Below, piece after piece: positions 6,412-12,231 of a stretch of 12,231 nucleotides of DNA. Made by a program: the position numbers and the translations under genes. The notes beneath the pieces were generated by a model. That model was not told the origin of the DNA, made no database searches, and saw only the letters and a program-made list of their open reading frames with translations. Within the stretch, counting starts at the first letter, position 1, and every line of letters begins with the position of its first letter. The stretch comes from Gammaproteobacteria bacterium (lineage in GTDB: Bacteria > Pseudomonadota > Gammaproteobacteria > UBA1113). The DNA lies in assembly GCA_019752835.1 (NCBI GenBank), contig JAIELR010000169.1:1-12231 (forward strand), in the 5' to 3' direction.

Positions 6412-7107
6412 ATGATTCAAAAAGGCCAAGGTGCAATGAAAATAAAAAATTCACACTACAGGTTATTGCTCCAGTTTTTAACGCTGCTTCTTTTGCCTGA
6501 GCTCGCTTGGGCTAATTTGTTTTATACCGGTGTTCAACTGGGTGAGAGTAAAATAAACAGCTCAAATCTAAATGTTCAGAGCCTACCCTCGCAGAGCAAT
6601 CCAAATACCCTGGTAAGTGGGCCCGCTGACGTTGACATAGACAACGAAGGTTTTGCTGGGCGTGCCTACGTGGGAACTCAATTTACACCTTATATCGCAT
6701 TGGAGGGCGGATATACCCAATTTGCCGGGGTAAAAATTAAAAATATTTACGGCATTGCGGGCAAGGATGAGCAGTTAAATGAAGGGGCTATTGATACAGT
6801 ATTAAAACTAACCTTACCGCTTGGTAATGGCGTTAGCCTTTATGGAACAGGTGGCGAGGCTTTTGTTATGACCGATCAAATAAGCAGTGCCGAGTTTACG
6901 ACATCTTCTACGGTGAATCTTGATAGCAATACAGTTGATCGATTCCGTCCAACCTATGGTTTTGGTCTTGATTACGCCATTGCACGTTTTATGAGCGCTA
7001 ATTTTTCATTTTCGCGTATTATTGGGGGGAGTGATATACCCACTTCTGATTTACTCGCGTTGGGGATAAGTTTATACTTGCCAACCAATAGCCCCAAGCC
7101 TCAATAA
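6412..7107 (+). CDS. Outer-membrane beta-barrel protein 2
   Basis: A 231-residue exported barrel protein, paralogous to its two neighbours. Two starts are possible: ATG 6412 (AGGA at 6403-6406, 5-nt spacing) or ATG 6436, which gives a more ordinary signal peptide (MKIKNSHYRLLLQF onward, cleavage after AWA). The mature protein repeats the family pattern: FYTGVQLGESKINSS, GFAGRAYVGTQFTPYIALEGGYTQF, then KLTLPLGNGVSLYGTGGEAFV and RPTYGFGLDYAI. The region around residues 55-75 is longer than in the other two, suggesting a larger first surface loop. The C-terminus LYLPTNSPKPQ extends past the last predicted strand, unlike the canonical terminal Phe. It follows the palindromic repeat and is 14-17 bp from the next gene. 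Confidence 0.82.
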   Translation: MIQKGQGAMKIKNSHYRLLLQFLTLLLLPELAWANLFYTGVQLGESKINSSNLNVQSLPSQSNPNTLVSGPADVDIDNEGFAGRAYVGTQFTPYIALEGGYTQFAGVKIKNIYGIAGKDEQLNEGAIDTVLKLTLPLGNGVSLYGTGGEAFVMTDQISSAEFTTSSTVNLDSNTVDRFRPTYGFGLDYAIARFMSANFSFSRIIGGSDIPTSDLLALGISLYLPTNSPKPQ

Positions 7108-7124
7108 CATAACAAGGAGTCATG

Positions 7125-7751
7125 ATGATTAAAAAAGTTCTATTAGCGCTGGCAACAACAATGCTTGCTGCGTCAACATCGGTCTTTGCAACAGCAAAAA
7201 ATGGTTTGTACTTGGGCTTGCAAATGGGTGAATCCAAAGCCAATTATAGTGATAATAGCTCTGGCTTGAATAGTTTTTTTAGCCAACCTACACTGCCTAA
7301 TGCAAGCATAGATGAAAATTCATTTGCGGGCCGCCTCTATATGGGGTATCAATGGAATAAGTTTATTGCAGCTGAGCTAGGTTATAATTATTTAGGTAAT
7401 GTTCAATTCAATAATATTTTCGGTATATCGGGTGCTGATGCCGATCTACGCCAACAAGCTGCTGATTTATCGGCAAAGGTTATGTTGCCTATCACTAAAC
7501 AATTTAATGTATTTGCGTTGGGCGGCGGCGCTTATGTTTGGGCTAAAGCCTGGAATACAAGTACGACGGCTGACACTATGGGCGTGGAAGTAGGTAGCTC
7601 GCAAGGTACGTTTACGCCTGTGTATGGTTTAGGTGCTGACTATGATTTCAATGAGCATTGGGGTGTTGATGTTTCGTGGCGCCGTTTTATTGCCAATGGT
7701 GATCTCGAACAAACTGACTTGGCGATGGCGGGTGTTGCTGTCCATTTTTAA
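7125..7751 (+). CDS. Outer-membrane beta-barrel protein 3
   Basis: A 208-residue exported barrel protein. AAGGAG at 7114-7119 sits only 2 nt from ATG 7122 but 5 nt from ATG 7125, so 7125 is preferred. The signal peptide MIKKVLLALATTMLAAS ends near VFA/ATA. The mature part (NGLYLGLQMGESKANYS, FAGRLYMGYQWN, AAELGYNYLGNVQFNNIFG, KVMLPITKQFNVFALGG) aligns block by block with barrels 1 and 2, and it ends with a perfect outer-membrane insertion signature, AGVAVHF, with terminal Phe. It is probably co-transcribed with barrel 2. Its last 123 bp overlap antisense with the end of the unrecognised gene from the amt operon; the clean barrel C-terminus argues that this reading is real. Confidence 0.87.
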   Translation: MIKKVLLALATTMLAASTSVFATAKNGLYLGLQMGESKANYSDNSSGLNSFFSQPTLPNASIDENSFAGRLYMGYQWNKFIAAELGYNYLGNVQFNNIFGISGADADLRQQAADLSAKVMLPITKQFNVFALGGGAYVWAKAWNTSTTADTMGVEVGSSQGTFTPVYGLGADYDFNEHWGVDVSWRRFIANGDLEQTDLAMAGVAVHF

Positions 7752-8330
7752 ACCTGCTTCAATATGCTCGATAAACGATGTTGATGATCCGTTAAAGCAA
7801 CCTGGCAAATCTTCCTTGCTGCAGAAACGAGCGGCTATTTTTTTCTCTTCTAACAATGCAATTGTGGCAATGACAGGACCTTGCATATACGGTAAGTATA
7901 ACTGAGAGGGTTGCAGCTTGAATGGGCAAGCCCGTTCAATTTCAAAGAGGAATAAATTTATTCCTTTTTGCAATACAGGATCAAGAGCCGCCGCTAAACC
8001 TTGGCCCAAGGTGTTGGGATTACAAAGTAATATTCGTAATCCACCTGAGATCTTTTCTGCAAATTCTTGCAATGGCCACAAAATACGGTGTAATTTAGCT
8101 GCTTTTAATACATAACCTGTGACAATAGCTAGTGTTTCTTCTTGAAGATAAAATAAAAAATCAATTTTTTTTTCCTCAATTGAATGTCTCAAATAAGGAA
8201 GTTTTATGTTGGGTGTCAGCCATTGCAATGCATCGCCTGCTTGTATCATTTGCGATAATTCATCAGAGATAATGCGGATTAAACGATAATTTCCAGGTAA
8301 ATCGTTATGGGCAATAACTTTTAAATCCAT
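7629..8330 (-). CDS. Unrecognised protein, amt-linked, 3' end antisense to barrel 3
   Basis: A 233-residue protein that I do not recognise. The open frame continues upstream to 8378, but ATG 8330-8328 lies 4 bp after the amt stop and is the likely start; AGGAAA inside the amt end may serve as ribosome-binding site. There is no signal peptide and no clear membrane segment. The sequence is mixed alpha/beta, starting MDLKVIAHNDLPGNYRLIR, with a central GGLRILLCNPNTLGQGLAAAL and a later IATIALLEEKKIAARFC. It is not GlnK/P-II, the usual amt partner. Residues from ~193 on are encoded opposite the barrel 3 gene, and that tail (for example TRHRQVSLFEITIGNKTAP) may be read-through after loss of an earlier stop. 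Tight spacing to amt suggests co-transcription. Confidence 0.55.
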   Translation of the reverse strand: MDLKVIAHNDLPGNYRLIRIISDELSQMIQAGDALQWLTPNIKLPYLRHSIEEKKIDFLFYLQEETLAIVTGYVLKAAKLHRILWPLQEFAEKISGGLRILLCNPNTLGQGLAAALDPVLQKGINLFLFEIERACPFKLQPSQLYLPYMQGPVIATIALLEEKKIAARFCSKEDLPGCFNGSSTSFIEHIEAGLKMDSNTRHRQVSLFEITIGNKTAPRNINTPMLIEIIVST

Positions 8331-8334
8331 GGTT

Positions 8335-9591
8335 CTAGCTTTTTTCCTGACCCGGCGTAATAAATTCTGGATAGGCATTCATACCACAGGTAAGAATATC
8401 CATTCCTTTGAATTCATCATCAGGTTTGATTCTCAGACCAACGGTAAAGCGGATAATGGACCAAACAAGCAAACTCACCACGAAAACCCAGGCAATAATA
8501 CAAACAACGCCCAGTAATTGCAGCAAAAATTGGCCGTTATGGCCATAGAATAGACTTGTTTGATTTTGTACAGGCAAGTAAGCAAGACTAAAACTTACCG
8601 CCAGTATACCCCAAAGCCCACCTGCGCCGTGTACAGAAACGGCGCCGATGGGGTCATCGATTCTAAGTCGATTACAGGCCTTTAGGGAAAGCATCGTTAT
8701 GATGCCAGCTACAAAGCCAATTAATACAACAACGCTTGGTTGCATTAATAAAGGGTTTGCCGAAAGGGCAACAATGCCAGCCAACGCACCATTAAACAAA
8801 AGGGTGACATCTATGGTGCCATAAACAATTCGGGTAATAATTAAAGCGCCGATTAAGCCAGCGGAGCCAGCAATCATCGTATTAATGATCACCAGCGAGA
8901 CATGTGCCATCAGCAAACCTTGTGGCGCATTCAACAAAGCGGTTCCTACATTCAAGCCTATGCTTCCAAACCATATTTGCATTGCACCCAGCATGGCAAA
9001 GGGAATATTAGCGCCCGGTTGTGCGATGGTTTTTTTCTGCTCGTCATAATGCCCTTGGCGAACACCCAAGTAAATAAGCGCCGCCAGTGCCGCTACAGCA
9101 CCGCTGATATGTAAAACGGCTGCGCCGCCATAATCAATAAAACCGACGGTATGTAAAAAACCATTACCCCATGTCCAATAAGCAACGACAGGATAAATTA
9201 CACCAAGGTAAAATAAGCTAAACAATAAAAATGGCCAAAAACGCAAACGCTCAGCTGTCGCTCCGGTAATAATATAAAGTGGGATAAGTGCTATAAGCAT
9301 TTCAAATAAGGTGGTTGCTTGTTGAAAGAGTGACGTGCTTGAATTCTTGATTAGATCATGGCGAAAACTAGGGACATACGCGTTAATGCCATGACTAAAG
9401 ATGATGCTTTGCGTGACAGGAATAAAAAATAAAACAGTGATCGCAAAAAGCACCACATTTTTCGCAAGAATATCATTGGTGTTTCGTGCCCTCACTAAGC
9501 CTGCCGTAAAACAGGTCAGGCCCGTCGCTTTCCAGAAAATGAGCAGGGCACACATGAGTAACATAAATGTTTCAACGTTAATAGGCATCAT
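8335..9591 (-). CDS. amt: Ammonium transporter, Amt/MEP/Rh family
   Basis: A 418-residue polytopic inner-membrane protein that conducts ammonium/ammonia into the cell; the length is normal for the family. Conserved points: the early GLVRARN, TGATAERLRF (109-118), W141, D153 in IDYGGAAVLHISG, the twin pore histidines H161 and H321 (in DDPIGAVSVHGAGGLWG), FNGALAGIVA (266-275) and the cytosolic ending GLRIKPDDEFKGMDI. Two departures: DYGGA replaces the usual DFAGG, and the C-terminal D-x-x-x-HG-x-x-AY motif reads DILTCGMNAY, with Cys for His. GGAG (9597-9594) is 2 nt from ATG 9591 and 5 nt from ATG 9588, so the second Met may be the true start. No glnK lies next to it; an unrelated gene follows 4 bp after the TAG stop. 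Confidence 0.92.
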   Translation of the reverse strand: MMPINVETFMLLMCALLIFWKATGLTCFTAGLVRARNTNDILAKNVVLFAITVLFFIPVTQSIIFSHGINAYVPSFRHDLIKNSSTSLFQQATTLFEMLIALIPLYIITGATAERLRFWPFLLFSLFYLGVIYPVVAYWTWGNGFLHTVGFIDYGGAAVLHISGAVAALAALIYLGVRQGHYDEQKKTIAQPGANIPFAMLGAMQIWFGSIGLNVGTALLNAPQGLLMAHVSLVIINTMIAGSAGLIGALIITRIVYGTIDVTLLFNGALAGIVALSANPLLMQPSVVVLIGFVAGIITMLSLKACNRLRIDDPIGAVSVHGAGGLWGILAVSFSLAYLPVQNQTSLFYGHNGQFLLQLLGVVCIIAWVFVVSLLVWSIIRFTVGLRIKPDDEFKGMDILTCGMNAYPEFITPGQEKS

Positions 9592-10099
9592 TGCTCCAAA
9601 AATAGGATTTTCATGCTTAGTGTAAGGAATATTTAGATTTAAAGCAAAGGTCAGTTATCTCTCCAAGCTACTTTCTTCTATACCAATCGCATCTTGATCT
9701 TGCAAAATTTAGAATAAGCCCTATGTCCCTAGGCTGAAATGACCGTATCAAGCCTAACTCTAAGGCATGGTGGAGCATAATGTTCAAACTACCTCAAAAC
9801 ACAACACTCTACTTTTATCCATGCTTACTTTTTAATATTAAAATAAGTGAAAATTTAAAATTATTGCCGCCCTGTTTTTTTATTTACATCAAAGCTGGCA
9901 TTAACATTGTTCTGTGATTCATCTGCTGTCTTTGGGGCAAGCAGGTTTGTGTAACTGGGTGTAATGCCTTGCTTAAAAAACAAACTGTGATTTTGATTTG
10001 CAAGCCCTTCTTTTCTCCATGTTACGTGACAAATGAAAACCAATCATTTTGCATCAATTTACCAAAATAAGCATTGCCGATACACCTGATTTTACAGGC
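9592..10099. other. Intergenic region between amt and the helicase gene
   Basis: This 508-bp gap holds the candidate amt promoter near 9690. It also contains an imperfect inverted pair TAGGCT/AGCCTA at about 9729-9755 and a 4-bp CCTG/CAGG hairpin at 10086-10098 just past the helicase stop, neither with a T-run. A 60-codon open frame at 9861-10043 (minus) starts with TTG and lacks a ribosome-binding site; its end (KTADESQNNVNASFDVNKK) looks faintly protein-like and could be a gene remnant. I see no RNA gene, mobile element or clear terminator. Confidence 0.6.
9677..9705 (-). promoter_or_regulatory. Candidate promoter of amt
   Basis: On the minus strand TTGCAA (9705-9700) and TATAGA (9682-9677) are exactly 17 bp apart, about 86 bp upstream of the amt start. 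This is a sigma-70 pattern. I looked for a sigma-54 site (GG and GC elements 24/12 upstream), expected for NtrC-controlled amt genes, and did not see one, so nitrogen control through RpoN is not supported here. The -35 hexamer is the same as in the barrel-cluster promoter. Confidence 0.4.
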
Positions 10100-12231
10100 T
10101 TACGATGAAAAATTATTGTTTCTATTAATGGCTGCATTATTATTTTGTCTTGATGGTTGGTCTGGCATCGAATAAAAATTTATATTTTTGTTTTTTAATT
10201 GCCGTTGTTTTTTGCTCAATGGCTTTTTAGTCTCCGCAGAATGAGATAGCTCTGGTGTAGAAAGCGTATTGTTGGTTTTTAAAGTATTTGCATAACTAAA
10301 TTTCAAGTCATTCTTTTTCTTCGTAGGTGCAGTCAAGCTGGGAAAGTCATCTTCGGATGTATGATCAATAATTTTAGGCACGGTTATATTCACTTGAGGA
10401 ACATAGCTTTCTTCCAACTTATTTTGACGAGGTTGGTGGTACATACCATACTGAGAAATCATTTGAGAGTGCGCTGATATGTTAGGTGAACTCTTTGAGT
10501 ATTGTTTTTGAGCTGGATTTGAATAATGAGTGTTATACGTGTTCGGTCTAGAAAGCGCTAGCATCGGTTTAAAATCATCTTGATGATAAAAAACGTGCTT
10601 GTCCAACGCTCTTGCTTTTTCAATTAACGCGGCAAAATCGGTCAGTTGGTTTTCAAAGGTAGAAACATTAACTAATGTTATTAATGCATATTTCGGGCGC
10701 GTCAGTGCTACATTGATTCGTCTAAAGTCGTCAGTAAAACCTACCTTTTTTTTTCGGTTGGCGCGTACCGTTGATATAATGACAATGTCACATTCCTCGC
10801 CTTGAAATCCATCAACGGTGCCGACCGACAAGTCCATTTTATCGAAAAATGGAGTAAGCGTTTCTTTTAATGCTCTCACTTGTCCCATATAAAAAGAAAT
10901 GACACCAACGGTTGTTTTTGTGGTCACATAATCATGCTCTACTAAATAATTTAATATATTATAAACGCCATCACATTCTGCGGCGTTATAAAAACTTTTT
11001 CCTGATCTTTCCTCGTAACCGTCTACATTAACTAATTTAAAACCGGAAATATAAGGATCGTTTGCAAAAGCAGGAGCAGGACGAGTGGCAATATTCTCAC
11101 CATCAGTCAGTTTGTCGTCATAAAAACGCTCTGATGGAAACGCCCGAATTCGAGGGTCCATTCGATACTGCACATCCAATAAAATATGCGATTGTTGATT
11201 CACTACTTGTAAACGCTCTAATAATGACCAATCATAATGATATTTTTTGGCTTCTTCTGAAAAAACCGTAGCAGGCAATTGTTTCACATCGCCCACTAAT
11301 AAAACTTTTGGTCTTATTGTATTTAAATGTTGGAAAGCAATCAGTGTTTCTGCTTCTACCGCTTGCCCGGCCTCATCTACAATCACCGTATCTACCTTCT
11401 TCATTTGAAAGAGATAACTACGCCCACTGACACTGAGAGTGCAAATGACAATATGGGCATCGTTAAGCAATCTCAAATCTGTTTCAGCTGGAAAGTGTGC
11501 TTTTAATGTTGTCAACATATTTGATATTTTATTGAGTTGCGATTCGTAATCGCCCAGCACTGTTGGCTTTGCGATTAACTCTTCCACCTGAGTTTGAACA
11601 ACAACTTCAGGCATTTTGGGTGGTTTTTTATTAAATCGACTATTTTTTCTATTGTTTTCGTTCAACTCTGGGAAATTACGCGCTATTTCCTGCTTTTTTT
11701 GGGCCAAATAATATTTTTGTATTTCATCTTGAGAAACTGCGTTATTTAATAACAAAGATACTTCTTCTATTTTTTCGATTTCAGCTTCAATCTCTTCAAA
11801 GTAAAAACGGTTGAGCAAACTTGGTGCTGCATGCTGAGTAAGTTTAATAAATTCTTGAAATTCTTTTTTAATCTGGATCAATCTCACACTTAAAACATAA
11901 TAAAGATCGCTGTAACCTATTTTTTCACAATAAGCAGCGTTTAAATACATTTCTTTAATAGATGCTATAATTTCATTCAGATCTGTCTTTCTATCCCTTG
12001 CCCAGGTATGAACAAAAATAGATCTCAAGCCTGGGTTAAGCTTCTTCTCAACACCCGCCAAGGCAACTCGTATTTTAGGCAGTTTTTTGAGTAATCTTTC
12101 TGCAATCACTTGCGCCGCTTTATTTGAAGGGGCACAAATTAAAATCCGCTCTTTTTTTTCGACTAAAGTATGTGCAATGGCAACGATGGTTGTGGTTTTG
12201 CCAGTTCCGGGTGGGCCTTGTAACAACTGAA
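10100..12231 (-). CDS. UPF1/SMG2-like superfamily 1B helicase, N-terminus missing
   Basis: At least 710 residues; the frame runs off the window edge just before Walker A, so the N-terminal domain lies outside. Counting from the Leu at 12226, the SF1 motifs are I GPPGTGKTT (4-12), Ia LICAPSNKAAQ (29-39), II VDEAGQ (283-288), III VGDVKQLP (311-318), IV DVQYRMDPRI (351-360), V VGTVDGFQGEE (468-478) and VI RRINVALTR (502-510). They follow the DNA2/NAM7/UPF1 pattern, so a 5'-3' RNA or DNA helicase is expected. About 240 residues, charged and partly coiled-coil, separate Ia and II, as in IGHMBP2/Sen1-like proteins. After residue ~555 comes ~150 residues of Ser/Asn/Gln/Lys-rich tail with EDDFPSL (625-631) and an Asn-rich end. 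The tail composition is unlike typical bacterial relatives and looks eukaryotic. No promoter is visible in the window. Confidence 0.9.
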   Translation of the reverse strand, partial: QLLQGPPGTGKTTTIVAIAHTLVEKKERILICAPSNKAAQVIAERLLKKLPKIRVALAGVEKKLNPGLRSIFVHTWARDRKTDLNEIIASIKEMYLNAAYCEKIGYSDLYYVLSVRLIQIKKEFQEFIKLTQHAAPSLLNRFYFEEIEAEIEKIEEVSLLLNNAVSQDEIQKYYLAQKKQEIARNFPELNENNRKNSRFNKKPPKMPEVVVQTQVEELIAKPTVLGDYESQLNKISNMLTTLKAHFPAETDLRLLNDAHIVICTLSVSGRSYLFQMKKVDTVIVDEAGQAVEAETLIAFQHLNTIRPKVLLVGDVKQLPATVFSEEAKKYHYDWSLLERLQVVNQQSHILLDVQYRMDPRIRAFPSERFYDDKLTDGENIATRPAPAFANDPYISGFKLVNVDGYEERSGKSFYNAAECDGVYNILNYLVEHDYVTTKTTVGVISFYMGQVRALKETLTPFFDKMDLSVGTVDGFQGEECDIVIISTVRANRKKKVGFTDDFRRINVALTRPKYALITLVNVSTFENQLTDFAALIEKARALDKHVFYHQDDFKPMLALSRPNTYNTHYSNPAQKQYSKSSPNISAHSQMISQYGMYHQPRQNKLEESYVPQVNITVPKIIDHTSEDDFPSLTAPTKKKNDLKFSYANTLKTNNTLSTPELSHSAETKKPLSKKQRQLKNKNINFYSMPDQPSRQNNNAAINRNNNFSS

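Noticed and set aside
8331..8378. Upstream extension of the amt-linked gene to 8378
   Set aside because: It would run inside the end of amt and adds a basic, low-quality leader; ATG 8330 just after the amt stop is more natural.
9592..9860. Sigma-54 promoter upstream of amt
   Set aside because: No TGGCAC-N5-TTGCA-like pair was found on the minus strand; only a sigma-70-like site is visible.
9861..10043. 60-codon minus-strand open frame between amt and the helicase
   Set aside because: It starts with TTG, lacks a Shine-Dalgarno sequence and matches no family I know; at most a gene remnant.

Overview
The window looks like chromosomal DNA of an AT-rich gammaproteobacterium. By eye it is about 40% GC; this was not computed. 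A host-associated or Legionellales-like lineage is my best guess. The reasons are a run of small Gram-negative outer-membrane beta-barrels with signal peptides, a palindromic GCGCAGCG-type intergenic repeat common in gammaproteobacteria, and a UPF1-like helicase whose low-complexity tail looks eukaryotic. This placement is inference; there is no rRNA or taxonomic marker in the window.

Layout. (1) 1-2853, plus strand: the tail of a GNAT acetyltransferase, then an AlbA_2/GHKL-ATPase regulator (COG2865, often mis-named RecG) carrying six in-frame 21-bp tandem repeats, then a YgjP-type zinc metallopeptidase 5 bp downstream. (2) 2900-5543, minus strand and convergent with the first block: a three-gene operon joined by two 4-bp ATGA overlaps, in the order nucleoside phosphorylase, AAA_21 (ABC/SMC-like) ATPase, DUF4276 TOPRIM-like protein. 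The last two form a recognisable OLD-like ATPase-plus-nuclease pair; the phosphorylase as first gene is the unusual part. (3) 5544-5727: a regulatory gap with a perfect 25-bp inverted repeat and candidate divergent promoters. (4) 5728-7751, plus strand: three tandem paralogous outer-membrane beta-barrel genes, the first two separated by a palindromic interspersed repeat. (5) 7629-9591, minus strand: an Amt-family ammonium transporter followed 4 bp later by an unrecognised gene whose last 123 bp run antisense through the 3' end of the third barrel gene. (6) 9592-10099: a gap with a candidate amt promoter and otherwise little. (7) 10100-12231, minus strand: a UPF1/SMG2-like superfamily 1 helicase, cut by the window edge at its N-terminus.

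How the genes may work together. Blocks 1 and 2 resemble defence-island content: a Schlafen-type AlbA_2 ATPase with a metallopeptidase, and an SMC-like ATPase with a TOPRIM-like partner. The tight coupling of a nucleoside phosphorylase to the ATPase/TOPRIM pair is the best candidate for an undescribed system, with the phosphorylase possibly acting as a nucleoside-consuming effector or processing products of nucleic-acid cleavage. Blocks 4 and 5 look like envelope and nitrogen-uptake functions. The helicase is a separate, possibly horizontally acquired, nucleic-acid enzyme.
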